Assembly: GCA_016705005.1 (NCBI GenBank)
Contig: JADIZB010000035.1
Coordinates: 37,740-101,739 of the forward strand
From: Bacteroidales bacterium
GTDB lineage: Bacteria > Bacteroidota > Bacteroidia > Bacteroidales > Lentimicrobiaceae
Reading direction: 5' to 3'
DNA length: 64,000 nucleotides
Shown here piece after piece: positions 36,801 to 45,576 of this stretch. Below the pieces are notes generated by a model, which was given only the letters and a program-made list of their open reading frames with translations, did no database searches and had not been told where the DNA came from. Position 1 is the first letter of the stretch. Each line of letters begins with the position of its first letter. The position numbers were made by a program, and so were the translations under genes.

Positions 36801-36910
36801 AGGACCTGAAAAAAATAGCCGGTGAAAAACTGGCGCAGCTGGAACAGCTGGAGGGCATACAACCCGGCAGTCAGGAATTTGACGATGAAGATGGAATAAT
36901 TATCAGATAA
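33857..36910 (+). CDS. Large TPR-repeat envelope protein
   Basis: From ATG 33857 the product has 1017 residues, beginning with a signal peptide (M-R-R-I-F-I-Y-V-I-I-A-L-A-M-Q-P-T-A-K-A-Q). A frame extension upstream to 33779 lacks signal-peptide character. The whole body is tetratricopeptide repeats, with many A-x-x-x-Y-x-K-x-[IV]-x-x-[YF]-P units such as E-A-L-A-A-F-Q-K-V-V-A-E-Y-P. It probably acts as a periplasmic or outer-membrane-associated scaffold. The stop at 36910 is three bases before the start of a beta-barrel gene. Such TPR plus barrel pairs recur in Bacteroidota (recalled), which supports a joint assembly or transport role (inference). Confidence 0.85.
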   Translation: MRRIFIYVIIALAMQPTAKAQQNDIYPRPSGETNKAADLFSKEKYGAVRETYARMQPAGDLLMSFDAEKDYYTSVSAAELQHGDAAALLKSFLKTYPENTRSNRAWFQLGNLQFRNNSYRSALDAYSKVDPYDMNTEENAEFAFKKGYCHFKQENYDEAADAFYRIKEQQTKYTGPANYYYAHIMYASGKYETALRDFEKLRDDETFKNVVPYYIIQIYYLQGRHDEMLELAQPYLKGQHNKRTNEILRLAADVNYRKGNYAEAIRLMEEYREISRNKGNRGESYLLGYSYYKTGNYSKAIPEFQSVTTENDSMAQNAYYHLGDCYLKSDQKKFASGSFLAAWKIPIKSDIAEDALFNYAKISIEISYNPYNEAIKALQQYLNEYPSSPRRDEAYTYLANLYMVTKNYREALTTLENIKKRNASQNTIYQKITYFRGLELFSDNQFFDAIGQFKKSLDNRSDDEITAGAMFWTAESYYRLGQYEIAAGYYDKFLGLSGAEKYASYNTVNYSLGYSYLKQKNYSAAKQAFTKYIESRPTDIKMLNDARLRLADCHLMTKQYKEAIQQYDQAIAARASDADYALFQKSIAVGVTGNLNQKVSSLQKLLTDYPKSNYSDDARFELGRTFVSLKKNEEALAAFQKVVAEYPRSSIVKNALLNIGLVYYNTNRDQKALETFKKVVSDYPATPEAREALAVIRNIYVDMNQVDTFVEYTTDIPFANVTLSEQDSLTFTAVENRYMSGECDKAITGFTSYLQKFPNGSFAVNAGFYKADCEARAGKTDEALKTLEAVLAHPRNSFTEKAALKAAEILYKSKDYEKALAMFQKLEENAENKANMTEAITGQMRCQYYTGNHGLAIMNGQRLLLQDDLSHGLMAEANLITGNSARTLNRPELARSSYSETIRLSQGEYGAEALFGLAEMSFQDKDYKNAEKHIFKLTGDYASYDYWVAKAFILLSDVYLKTGNTFQAKQTLQSIIDNYDGQDLKKIAGEKLAQLEQLEGIQPGSQEFDDEDGIIIR

Positions 36911-36913
36911 TTA

Positions 36914-38644
36914 ATGAAATCAGGCAATCCATTGCGAAACAACAGCACTGACATGAATTTCAACATACAGTCATCACACAGAAATGCCATCCTGCTCCTG
37001 TCCCTCGGACTAAGCTGCATTTCAACCTTCACTTTTGGCCAGGGAATCAACGAGCAGGTCACGGTAACAGCTGCATTCGAGCCTACCATCTCCGAAACAG
37101 CCAAGCTAAGCATCAGCCCTTCGCCCGATGAAACCGTTGTCAAACTACCGGTCATGACCTATTCGGTGAAACCCCTGCAAATGGAGACAACCCTGAAACC
37201 GGATAATATTACTCCCGTTAAGCTGGTTGGCGAACCAGTGAAAAAGCTATACCGGAATTATGCCAGGGTCGGGTTCGGCAATTACACCACGCCCTATGCT
37301 GAGTTTTTCGCCAATTCTCTTCGATCAAAATCATATTCCTTCGGGGTTCACCTGAAACATCTCTCCTCGTCAGGAAAAATAAAAGACTACCCCAAAAGCA
37401 GCAATAGCCTTAATCTCATTCAGCTTAGCGGACAGAAATTTACTGAAAACCACACCATTAGCGTGGGTGCCGGATACCGCCGGAACGTTGCCCACCACTA
37501 TGGCTTTATACCCGAAGAAGCTGAGATGGTCTTTAACGAAGACAGCCTCAAACAGCGCTTCAACAGGCTGAATTTTTCTGCCGGAATTAAATCAAACTAT
37601 ACAGAGCCCGATCAGCTGAATCACCGGGTTGGTCTCTCTTTCAACAACATCGGAGACTTATTCCAAACACGAGAATCACTGATCAGGGTAAATACCAGAC
37701 TGGATAAAAGGTTCGAATTGTTCGACCTGACCGAATACCAGGTCCTGGCGCTTGAAGCTGATCTCCGGTTTACCGGATACAAAGACAGTACTCTGAAGCA
37801 GAGCAGTTCAGTCATTACCCTTAAGCCATCGGTCAGTACTGAATTTGAGGAATACAGGTTGTTGCTCGGGTTTGATTTCTCTGTTCAGATTGACTCCGCT
37901 TCAAAAGTATATCTGTCCCCCTTTGCTGAAGCCCAGGTAAGGGCACTTGAAGATGCCATCGTGATTACGGCAGGGATTACCGGTGGTCTCACCCGAAAGG
38001 GTTTTGACATTCTGAGTGATGTAAATCCTTTTGTACAATCGGTGCTGCCCCTCAAATACACCCGCGATCGTTTTACTTTTTATGCAGGGGCCAGGGCCAA
38101 AGCCGGAAAATATATTGACCTCTCAGCTTCATTCAGTACCAGCAGCATCGAAAACGAAGGGTTTTTTATCAATGATCCGGATCAACCTTTGCTGAACCGC
38201 TTTACACTCATCTATAACGATGGTAACGTGATGAAGGGCCGATTTGAAGCTGGTTTCCATTCAGGTGAGAGAATCCGGATCACGGCTTTTGCATCCTTCG
38301 AAAAATGGTCGCTGACGAATGATGAAATGCCATGGCACAGGCCCGTAACTTCGTTCGGTGCTGAAGGAAGTTATGACATCCAGAAAAAGATTCTGGTGAA
38401 AGCAGGCTTCATTACCAATGGCAAACAGTATGCGCAACTGCCTTCACCTGACCGCGACGGGGATTATCTGACCAGGACAGTAAAAGGATACACCGACATC
38501 AATCTGGGTGTTGAATATCGCTATACAAAACTACTTTCCGCATTCCTGAATATGAGTAATCTGATGGGTTCAAGGTACCATCTCTGGTATAATTATCCGG
38601 CTTACCGCTTCAGGATCATGGGAGGTGTTTCCTATTCTTTCTAA
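36914..38644 (+). CDS. Outer-membrane beta-barrel protein paired with the TPR protein
   Basis: 576 residues. A hydrophobic segment at about 25-42 ending T-F-G-Q is a signal peptide. A later ATG at 36953 would give a tighter one, so the exact start is uncertain. From about residue 110 alternating strands with aromatic girdles (Y-A-R-V-G-F-G-N-Y, L-S-V-G-A-G-Y-R) and a final Y-S-F indicate a TonB-receptor-sized barrel without a plug domain. It is translated directly behind the TPR gene. A terminator follows at 38671. Confidence 0.8.
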   Translation: MKSGNPLRNNSTDMNFNIQSSHRNAILLLSLGLSCISTFTFGQGINEQVTVTAAFEPTISETAKLSISPSPDETVVKLPVMTYSVKPLQMETTLKPDNITPVKLVGEPVKKLYRNYARVGFGNYTTPYAEFFANSLRSKSYSFGVHLKHLSSSGKIKDYPKSSNSLNLIQLSGQKFTENHTISVGAGYRRNVAHHYGFIPEEAEMVFNEDSLKQRFNRLNFSAGIKSNYTEPDQLNHRVGLSFNNIGDLFQTRESLIRVNTRLDKRFELFDLTEYQVLALEADLRFTGYKDSTLKQSSSVITLKPSVSTEFEEYRLLLGFDFSVQIDSASKVYLSPFAEAQVRALEDAIVITAGITGGLTRKGFDILSDVNPFVQSVLPLKYTRDRFTFYAGARAKAGKYIDLSASFSTSSIENEGFFINDPDQPLLNRFTLIYNDGNVMKGRFEAGFHSGERIRITAFASFEKWSLTNDEMPWHRPVTSFGAEGSYDIQKKILVKAGFITNGKQYAQLPSPDRDGDYLTRTVKGYTDINLGVEYRYTKLLSAFLNMSNLMGSRYHLWYNYPAYRFRIMGGVSYSF

Positions 38645-38670
38645 AACAACATTGAAACAAAGCAAATCAC

Positions 38671-38699
38671 AGGGCAGTCTTTTTGACTGCTCCCTTTTT
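38671..38699 (+). terminator. Terminator after the TPR/barrel operon
   Basis: AGGGCAGTC, T5 loop, GACTGCTCCCT (a two-base bulge in the 3' arm), then a T-run, 27 bases after the stop. Confidence 0.7.
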
Positions 38700-38968
38700 C
38701 GTATGTTCTTTTTCTGATGCGAACGGAATCGATAAGTCAGCCCATTAAAATATCATGGTAAGCATGAAGGATGGGCAAAACTGAATCAGAAACCTGAACC
38801 AACGCATCGCTATCAACTAACTTTTACCTGTTGATTTTATGGTCCCTCCTGCCTGCGGTTGGTGGCTAAAAAAACGACACGGCGAATCAATGACAGATCC
38901 ACCGTTTTTGTTAATAACTTCAGGCGGTTTTGATGCATTGCGGATGTAAAACCAAAGCTAAAAAAACC

Positions 38969-38976
38969 TACCTTTG
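38969..38976 (+). promoter_or_regulatory. -7 element (TACCTTTG) for gyrB
   Basis: TACCTTTG matches TAnnTTTG and lies 33 bases upstream of the gyrB ATG, in a 364-bp gap that otherwise holds only the preceding terminator. Confidence 0.45.
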
Positions 38977-39008
38977 CATACTTACAAATTTATACTAGTA
39001 AACTGAAT

Positions 39009-40994
39009 ATGAGCGAATTAAATAAATCTGCCGGGACTAATGAAAATGGCAACGGGAACGGGAACGGCAACTACACTGCAGAAAACATTCAGGTACTTGA
39101 AGGGCTGGAAGCGGTTCGCAAACGTCCTTCAATGTACATTGGGGATACCGGATCACGCGGATTGCACCATCTTGTATATGAAGTAGTTGATAATTCAATT
39201 GATGAAGCACTGGCTGGTTACTGCAACACCATTGAGGTCTTCATTCATGCAGACAATTCCATTACTGTAAGTGATAACGGGCGGGGTATCCCTACTGATC
39301 TTCATGAAAAGGAAAAACGTTCGGCACTTGAGGTAGTCATGACAGTGTTGCATGCCGGCGGAAAATTTGACAAGGGCTCCTATAAAGTTTCAGGAGGATT
39401 GCATGGTGTAGGTGTATCCTGCGTCAACGCGCTCTCATCTTTACTTAAAGTTACTGTCTGCCGCGAAGGTAAAATATTTGAACAGGAATATGCCATCGGG
39501 AAACCCCAGTATCCCGTCAGGGTTGCAGGTGCATCTGAAAAAACAGGCACCACAGTACATTTCAAACCCGATACAGAAATATTTACATCCGACATATATG
39601 ATTTTGAGATCCTTGCCTCGCGTTTGCGTGAACTTGCCTTCCTGAACAAACGGATCAGGCTTTCGATCACCGACGAAAGAGATCTGGATGAAAACGGAAA
39701 TCATCCTTACACTTCATTCTATTCGGAAAACGGATTGCAGGACTTTATCGAGTATCTCGACGGTATGCGCGAAAAACTGATGCCGGATCCGATCTACATT
39801 GAAGGTGAGAAAAACGAGATTCCCGTGGAAATCGCCATGCAATATAATACCTCCTTCAGCGAGAACATTCACTCTTATGTCAATAACATCAACACCCACG
39901 AAGGTGGTACTCACCTTGCCGGTTTCAGGAGGGCACTCACCCGTACACTAAAAGCCTATGCCGATAAATCGGGCATGCTCTCGAAACTTAAATTCGATAT
40001 CAACGGCGATGACTTCCGCGAAGGACTTACCGCCATCATATCGGTGAAAGTCCAGGAACCGCAGTTCGAGGGTCAGACTAAAACCAAACTCGGAAACAAT
40101 GAAGTGATGGGTGCTGTGGATACCCTTGTTTCAGAACTGCTCAACTATTACCTGGAAGAACACCCGAAAGAAGCCCGCACCATTGTCAATAAAGTAATCC
40201 TTGCCGCTACCGCACGTCATGCAGCCCGTAAAGCACGCGAACTCGTTCAGCGGAAAAATGTGCTCACAGGTTCCGGCCTCCCCGGAAAACTGGCCGATTG
40301 CAGCGAACGTGATCCCGCACAATGTGAATTGTACCTTGTTGAGGGAGATTCCGCAGGCGGAACAGCCAAACAGGGTCGCGACAGGCGTTTCCAGGCTATT
40401 TTACCACTCAGGGGAAAAATCCTGAATGTTGAAAAAGCCATGCAGCATAAAATCTTCGATAGCGAGGAAATAAAGAACATCTTTACTGCCCTGGGTGTTT
40501 CCATCGGCACTGATGACGATAGCAAAGCCCTCAACATGCAAAAACTCAGGTATCACAAAGTGGTAATCATGACCGATGCTGATGTTGACGGAAGCCATAT
40601 TGCTACGCTCATTCTGACTTTCTTCTTCAGGTATATGAAAGAGCTGATCGAAAACGGGTTTGTTTACATCGCCACCCCACCCCTTTACCAGATCAGAAGG
40701 GGAACCACAGAGCGTTACTGCTGGACAGAGGAAGAACGCCTCGCTCTCGTTGCAGAGATGAGCAATGGAAAGGAAAGCAGTGTTCACATCCAGCGTTACA
40801 AAGGTTTGGGTGAAATGAATGCCGAACAGTTATGGCTTACCACCATGAATCCTGAATTCAGAACCCTGAGACAGGTTACCATTGACAATGGCACTGAAGC
40901 CGACCGGATCTTTTCGATGCTGATGGGTGATGAAGTTCCACCACGTCGCGATTTCATTGAAAAGAATGCCAAATATGCAAAAATTGATGTATAG
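39009..40994 (+). CDS. gyrB: DNA gyrase subunit B
   Basis: 661 residues, normal for Bacteroidota GyrB, the ATPase subunit that drives negative supercoiling with GyrA. The GHKL ATPase has E-V-V-D-N-S-I-D-E-A near residues 58-67 (catalytic Glu, Mg-binding Asn), D-N-G-R-G-I-P near 89-95 and G-G-L-H-G-V-G. The Toprim domain has E-G-D-S-A-G-G and D-A-D-V-D-G-S-H-I. The N-terminus carries a short low-complexity Asn-Gly tract (residues 12-21) from a 6-bp-like DNA repeat. gyrA is not adjacent. A strong terminator follows at 41015. Confidence 0.97.
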   Translation: MSELNKSAGTNENGNGNGNGNYTAENIQVLEGLEAVRKRPSMYIGDTGSRGLHHLVYEVVDNSIDEALAGYCNTIEVFIHADNSITVSDNGRGIPTDLHEKEKRSALEVVMTVLHAGGKFDKGSYKVSGGLHGVGVSCVNALSSLLKVTVCREGKIFEQEYAIGKPQYPVRVAGASEKTGTTVHFKPDTEIFTSDIYDFEILASRLRELAFLNKRIRLSITDERDLDENGNHPYTSFYSENGLQDFIEYLDGMREKLMPDPIYIEGEKNEIPVEIAMQYNTSFSENIHSYVNNINTHEGGTHLAGFRRALTRTLKAYADKSGMLSKLKFDINGDDFREGLTAIISVKVQEPQFEGQTKTKLGNNEVMGAVDTLVSELLNYYLEEHPKEARTIVNKVILAATARHAARKARELVQRKNVLTGSGLPGKLADCSERDPAQCELYLVEGDSAGGTAKQGRDRRFQAILPLRGKILNVEKAMQHKIFDSEEIKNIFTALGVSIGTDDDSKALNMQKLRYHKVVIMTDADVDGSHIATLILTFFFRYMKELIENGFVYIATPPLYQIRRGTTERYCWTEEERLALVAEMSNGKESSVHIQRYKGLGEMNAEQLWLTTMNPEFRTLRQVTIDNGTEADRIFSMLMGDEVPPRRDFIEKNAKYAKIDV

Positions 40995-41014
40995 GCATGC
41001 ACATGCGAAATTAC

Positions 41015-41040
41015 AACCGGCTTTTGGCCGGTTTTTTTTT
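41015..41040 (+). terminator. Strong rho-independent terminator of gyrB
   Basis: AACCGGC, loop TTTTG, GCCGGTT, then at least seven Ts, 20 bases after the stop. Confidence 0.85.
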
Positions 41041-41213
41041 GAAAACAAGACATTTTTCTCAGCATCCTGAATCGAACTTTAAAGAACTGCGCACAGAATC
41101 TCCCCGGGAGCAGCAGGATGCCAAAAAAAAGAGAAATATTACTCAATTTCCTGCCCGAAACTACGTTATTATTTCTTTAATTCCTGGTATCAATCATCAA
41201 ATTCTGACTTCCT

Positions 41214-41690
41214 ATGAACTTAAAAATAACACTGCTTACCATACTACTCTCTCTTTTTGCTATCACCGGTTACTCGCAGAATTATTCAACTGCTGCCGGA
41301 CTCAGACTGGGTTATTTTACCGGGCTGACCATCAAGCATTTCATAACCGGAACCAACGCCATCGAAGGGATGGCTTCGGTGAGATGGGGTGGCTTTGCCG
41401 TTACCGGTCTGTACGAATGGCAAAAACCCGTCAGGGGCGCTGCCAACCTGGACTATTTTCTGGGGCTGGGTGGCCACATAGGGGTGTGGGGAGATCATTA
41501 CTACTGGTATAAAGACGATAGAGACGGGGCTTTTGCCATCATTGGCATCGACTTTATCGCAGGTCTGGAATATACTTTTCCTGAAGTTCCCTTTAATATT
41601 GGCCTTGACTGGAAACCAGCCTTTAATCTGGTCGGGGATACACACTGGTGGGGCGATGGGGTCGCCGTTTCTATCAGGTATATTTTCTAA
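41214..41690 (+). CDS. Small outer-membrane barrel-like protein
   Basis: This 158-residue protein has a signal peptide (cleavage after G-Y-S-Q, residue 22). It contains repeated amphipathic strands (L-R-L-G-Y-F-T-G-L-T-I-K, L-G-L-G-G-H-I-G-V-W-G) and ends in V-S-I-R-Y-I-F, the signature of a small eight-stranded outer-membrane protein. Substrate and role are unknown. Confidence 0.75.
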   Translation: MNLKITLLTILLSLFAITGYSQNYSTAAGLRLGYFTGLTIKHFITGTNAIEGMASVRWGGFAVTGLYEWQKPVRGAANLDYFLGLGGHIGVWGDHYYWYKDDRDGAFAIIGIDFIAGLEYTFPEVPFNIGLDWKPAFNLVGDTHWWGDGVAVSIRYIF

Positions 41691-41761
41691 AGAACGAAAA
41701 AAGATTTCGCCTGAAGATTTTCAGTCGTAGTCTCTGAATTTCATTCGTGTTCATCACTACT

Positions 41762-42484
41762 TCATTTTGGTTTTCTTTGGTTCGAAAGAAACCACTCATA
41801 CAACTCAGGATTGTTGTAAGTCTCTGTCCAGCTGTCGTGCCCGGCAGTCGGGTAAATCGTGAACCGGGCCTTATTACCGGCTTCCTCAAGTGATTTCACC
41901 ATTTTCGCCGTTTCGCCGATCAGCACCACATCATCGGCGGCACCGTGAAAAACCCAAATAGGAAGGTTTATTAATTCAGCTGCCCTTGAAGGGTAATTAC
42001 GGTTAATCCTGGCGCACACAGGCGCTATGGCAGCGAAGTAATCAGGATAAGCCATAGCCATATCCCATGTGGCCCATCCTCCCATACTCAGGCCTGTGAT
42101 ATAAATCCGGCTTTCATCGATTCTGTATTCAGAGGCAATATGTTTTATCAGAGCATACAGAGTCTCTGTATCCCAGTCAACAGAGTCAGGACATTGCGGC
42201 GAAAGCACTACAAAAGGGAAATCTTTGCCCTGTTGAATAAGTTTAGGTGGTCCGTGAACCTTAACTTTTTCGATATCGGTCCCACGTTCACCGGAGCCAT
42301 GCAGAAAAACAAGCAGCGGCCATTCCGGGGATGGTTCATTGTATCCAAATGGCAGGTACAGGAGGTAATCCGAAGATACTTCCCGCTGAATCGTTCCTGA
42401 AAAAGAACCTTTTTCCTGAACCGTCTGAGCAGGAGTCATTATCGTGGAAAACATCAATACCAATGAAATCAGGAATGTTCTCAT
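41762..42484 (-). CDS. Secreted alpha/beta-hydrolase esterase (PHB-depolymerase/carboxylesterase-like)
   Basis: 240 residues with a signal peptide (residues 1-20). The alpha/beta hydrolase has the oxyanion region L-H-G-S-G-E-R-G (61-68), nucleophile Ser133 in G-L-S-M-G-G-W, an acid near D184/D185 in H-G-A-A-D-D, and His226 in T-A-G-H-D-S-W. This arrangement is typical of single-domain Bacteroidota esterases of the poly-hydroxybutyrate depolymerase/prolyl-oligopeptidase-like group. The natural substrate, probably an ester on a polysaccharide or lipid, cannot be told. It lies 29 bases downstream of the porin-like gene on the same strand and may share its transcript. Confidence 0.85.
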   Translation of the reverse strand: MRTFLISLVLMFSTIMTPAQTVQEKGSFSGTIQREVSSDYLLYLPFGYNEPSPEWPLLVFLHGSGERGTDIEKVKVHGPPKLIQQGKDFPFVVLSPQCPDSVDWDTETLYALIKHIASEYRIDESRIYITGLSMGGWATWDMAMAYPDYFAAIAPVCARINRNYPSRAAELINLPIWVFHGAADDVVLIGETAKMVKSLEEAGNKARFTIYPTAGHDSWTETYNNPELYEWFLSNQRKPK

Positions 42485-42513
42485 ATCAATTCAGTTGCTG
42501 GAAAATGCAGGAA

Positions 42514-44460
42514 TCAATCATAAAAAGTCCAGGATATCCCAAACCTGAAACCACGGTCTGGCATAGGGTAACCCGGCACCATGATGTAATCGTATCCGCT
42601 CAGACCGCTGTTGAGATGCTTCAGCATCAGGTACATTTTTGCCCGTTTGACCCTGATGTTGATAAATGCATCGATATAGGGGTAATCACCGGTTTTAATG
42701 CTGTTCTGAAGATAATACGATCTGAGTGCCGGCATATAGGCATCAGCATAAAAAGCAGAATTATACAAAACAGATAGTCCTGCCTGAAAATGCAAAGCCC
42801 GTTTAAATAATGGCGTGGAGAAACTTCCGCTGACCCTTCCGGCTATTTCAGGAAGATGCAACAGTTCATCCTTAGAAACGCTCTGCCATGCACCAAAAGC
42901 CCCGATATCGAACTTCCCGAAACGGAATGCAGCCTGTCCCCATACCTGGCTTACACTGAAAGATTCCTCCTGCTTTTCAGGAATGGCCAGTTCATTCAGG
43001 TATACCCAGTTGGTCAGATTATAGAGATTAAACCCACCCTTGAGGTTCTTACGCTCATACATAGCCCTGGCACTAAAAATAGTCTGCTGCCCGAAAGCAT
43101 TTTCCCATTTAAAATGATTGGAATAATGCATCTGGAAAAGATAATCGGGTTGCAGGGCATCAACAGCCATCGAAGCTGAAAGATTTCCCCATGAAGTTGA
43201 ATTATCGAAAGCCGGCAATGTCAGTTTTGCTGAAATACCTTTGTCACCATTGAAAGGATTGCCCTGTGAAACCCATATCCGGCCTTCGGCTTTCGCTATT
43301 CCGAAAGCATTTGCTGCAAGATAGGCATAGGGTGTAAATCGAATATACTTTTTAGATATAGAGTCATTTTTGTAAACACTGAAAGCATATTCTACTCCGG
43401 CCCTGAGCAGCAATGCTTTCCCTTGTCCCCTGACCCTGCCTACCCCACCCTCGAATGAAATATCGTTTAATATTTCATGATAATAAACTGAATCGAAAGT
43501 TTTAGTAGAATCTATATAAATATCGCGGTAAAACCCGGATAAAGGGTTAGCGTCTGTATAAAGCAAGGAATTCCTTGTATACGAGAAAGTATGTCTGAAA
43601 AAATTAGTGCGATTGGGATTATAATAACGGTGTAATGAATCCGGAAGACGGGTTTCCTGAAGACTATCGGCCATTTTAGTCAAACTGTCAGTCCGTGCAG
43701 GATTATGCCCGAAATAATAAAAATGTCTTATAAAAACTCCGCTTTCCCTGATCTGATTATCGGCTGCCTTCAAATTGACCGGAATACGCTTTCTATCGGT
43801 TTCAATGTTGCTTGAAAACAGGCTGTCGTATGTAATACCGCCATTTTCACGCCATTTCAGCTTGTTGATATGATAGTTTGCCAGCAACATATACCGTTCG
43901 TTATCAGACACAAATTGTCCCTGCGCTGCAAACCCCATATCATCCGATTTCTGACGTTCGTACAACCCAATTGAATTAATAAGTCTGAGATCTATCCCTA
44001 CGGTGATTCCCCTTGAAAGGTTTTGCGCATGGGTAACATTAAATACCTGTTCCTTGGCCTTTCCTGTATTATAAAAAACCACTGAATAGGGATTCCTTAC
44101 ATGATAAAAAGAAATATTCTCATTCTTTAACAGATAAGCATTATAGACTGGTGGAGCAAAACGGAAACCCGTCATTGATTCCGGATCAAAAAGCATTGAT
44201 TTATATGCCAATCCCGCATTCCCGTTGAGCAGGTTCAAACATGAGCCTGATTCAGTGGGTAAATAATACTGGAAATCTGTAAGTGACGAATCAACAAGGG
44301 TAACCATCTTCTCACCTGGCCAGCGGTTGTTCAGTTTAACAAGCTGAACTGTAGCAGTATCCGGGGAAGGTTCCGACTGGGCAGCGGTCTCCTCATTCTG
44401 GGCAGATAAATATCCAATAGATGAGAAAAGAGAAAACAATAAAAGGAATAATCGCCGCAT
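42514..44460 (-). CDS. Putative porin (Porin_10-like outer-membrane barrel)
   Basis: 648 residues. Signal peptide (cleavage after L-S-A-Q, residue 21). An extended beta-barrel follows, with recurrent aromatic-bounded strands and family-typical segments near the N-terminus (P-P-V-Y-N-A-Y-L, Y-H-V-R-N-P-Y-S-V-V-F-Y-N-T-G). It ends F-R-F-G-I-S-W-T-F-Y-D with the C-terminal aromatic expected of an outer-membrane protein. It matches what I recall of the Porin_10 family of Bacteroidota. The substrate is unknown. Confidence 0.8.
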   Translation of the reverse strand: MRRLFLLLFSLFSSIGYLSAQNEETAAQSEPSPDTATVQLVKLNNRWPGEKMVTLVDSSLTDFQYYLPTESGSCLNLLNGNAGLAYKSMLFDPESMTGFRFAPPVYNAYLLKNENISFYHVRNPYSVVFYNTGKAKEQVFNVTHAQNLSRGITVGIDLRLINSIGLYERQKSDDMGFAAQGQFVSDNERYMLLANYHINKLKWRENGGITYDSLFSSNIETDRKRIPVNLKAADNQIRESGVFIRHFYYFGHNPARTDSLTKMADSLQETRLPDSLHRYYNPNRTNFFRHTFSYTRNSLLYTDANPLSGFYRDIYIDSTKTFDSVYYHEILNDISFEGGVGRVRGQGKALLLRAGVEYAFSVYKNDSISKKYIRFTPYAYLAANAFGIAKAEGRIWVSQGNPFNGDKGISAKLTLPAFDNSTSWGNLSASMAVDALQPDYLFQMHYSNHFKWENAFGQQTIFSARAMYERKNLKGGFNLYNLTNWVYLNELAIPEKQEESFSVSQVWGQAAFRFGKFDIGAFGAWQSVSKDELLHLPEIAGRVSGSFSTPLFKRALHFQAGLSVLYNSAFYADAYMPALRSYYLQNSIKTGDYPYIDAFINIRVKRAKMYLMLKHLNSGLSGYDYIMVPGYPMPDRGFRFGISWTFYD

Positions 44461-44520
44461 TAGACAGAACCTGAAGTAAAATGCAAAGATAAATTAAAAC
44501 GGTCAACTCAGATTACCGGT

Positions 44521-44540
44521 GCTTCCAATTAATTGGAAGC
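44521..44540. repeat. Perfect 20-base palindrome
   Basis: GCTTCCAATT directly abuts AATTGGAAGC: a perfect loop-free palindrome, 61 bases upstream of the porin start on the minus strand. It is a candidate operator or part of the leader. Confidence 0.6.
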
Positions 44541-44574
44541 TTTTGGAAATGCATCAGACCGGCCAGAAAAGAAA

Positions 44575-44597
44575 AATGCCAGTGTAATACTGGCATT
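44575..44597 (-). terminator. Hairpin after the small proline-rich gene
   Basis: AATGCCAGT, loop GTAAT, ACTGGCATT, with T-rich sequence downstream on the minus strand. It likely ends the transcript of the gene at 44666-44920. Confidence 0.6.
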
Positions 44598-44665
44598 AAC
44601 GGGGTTCTTTCAATAATATTATGCTGGAAGGCTGACTTTTGGTATTACATATTCAGCCTCAAAGA

Positions 44666-44920
44666 TTAAGCTTCTTCAATGACAGTTTTTCTGCGTTTCA
44701 TAATCGTGGCAATCCCATATCCTATTCCCAGAGAAACCAGAAAAGCCAAACCATTGCCAACAGGAGCATTTCCTCCTTCAGGCGGCAGGTTGGTGGTTTG
44801 ACCATGTCCTTCACCAGGTGGTGGAGGTGGCGGTCCTCCCTGAGCTGAAACATTGGTATTTAATGCAATCACTAAAGCAGTGATGAAAATACCTGCCATG
44901 ACCTTCACGTAAATCCTCAT
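44666..44920 (-). CDS. Small proline-rich single-helix protein, copy A of the GGNAP[VL]G family
   Basis: 84 residues: signal peptide (cleaved near V-S-A-Q, about residue 26), GG then six prolines, G-E-G-H-G-Q-T-T-N linker, P-P-E-G-G-N-A-P-V-G-N-G-L motif (46-58), one hydrophobic helix (about 58-73) and a basic M-K-R-R-K tail followed by V-I-E-E-A. The motif-helix-basic arrangement resembles tripartite C-terminal sorting signals (PEP-CTERM-like, or the PIDGG-type tags of Bacteroidota). Here nearly the whole mature protein is the signal. Three paralogues lie at 50199, 53577 and 63169. It is the copy least closely placed to its T9SS neighbour (45577-48136). Confidence 0.85.
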   Translation of the reverse strand: MRIYVKVMAGIFITALVIALNTNVSAQGGPPPPPPGEGHGQTTNLPPEGGNAPVGNGLAFLVSLGIGYGIATIMKRRKTVIEEA

Positions 44921-45576
44921 CTTAAATTGTGTTTTGTTGAATAAACTAAAAGTGCGTTACCTGTGGATTCCGTCATCACTTAAATATGATAAATGCGATT
45001 TCCGGGAAAAATCCCACATCAGTTTATCGTGTTCCGGATAAAAAGTAACCCGATATTCCTGAAAAAAAATTAAATATTCTTAAACCCGGAAAACTAGGCC
45101 GGAAAGACAATTCCTAAAAATTTGCTATGCATTGATTATCTGAATGATACAGAAATACAAGATATTGATCAGGGCAAAGGCGAATCGAACTTCAACCGAC
45201 CAACATTTTATGGAAAATCCGCCAGGGTCAGATACTCTGTAAGAATTCATGTTATGTATTGCAGGCGCCAGGTTAACCCATAAATTCAACCGCGCATTTA
45301 CGTCTGCGCTAGAATTCCCGGGTTGAACTTTACTAAAACTGATTGCAGGCCCATGATACAAAAAAAATCTTGAAATGGAAGGGTAACCCTTTAAGCAACC
45401 GGGGAAATACAAATTGCGAAATAAAATTCAGATTACAATTTGGATCTCATGTCAAAATATGATTACCATAGCTTTAAAACATTGTGGGGCGCGGTGCGGG
45501 AGCCAAGAGACTTACCTAATCCCGGAGATTTAAAATACCCGGCAGTTTGTCTGATTTGTGGCAGAATATACATAAA
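44921..45576. other. 656-bp gap; one dubious conserved-looking ORF
   Basis: Apart from a minus-strand ORF at 45125-45412 (95 residues, M-Y-F-P-G-C-L-K-G-Y start, no start-site support, odd composition), nothing is recognisable. I consider that ORF more likely conserved non-coding or repeat sequence than a gene. The rest is AT-rich. Confidence 0.4.

Noticed and set aside
39042..39072. Asn-Gly DNA repeat at the start of gyrB as a phase-variable tract
   Set aside because: The units are imperfect and a multiple of three bases, so length change would not break the frame of an essential gene; ordinary low complexity.
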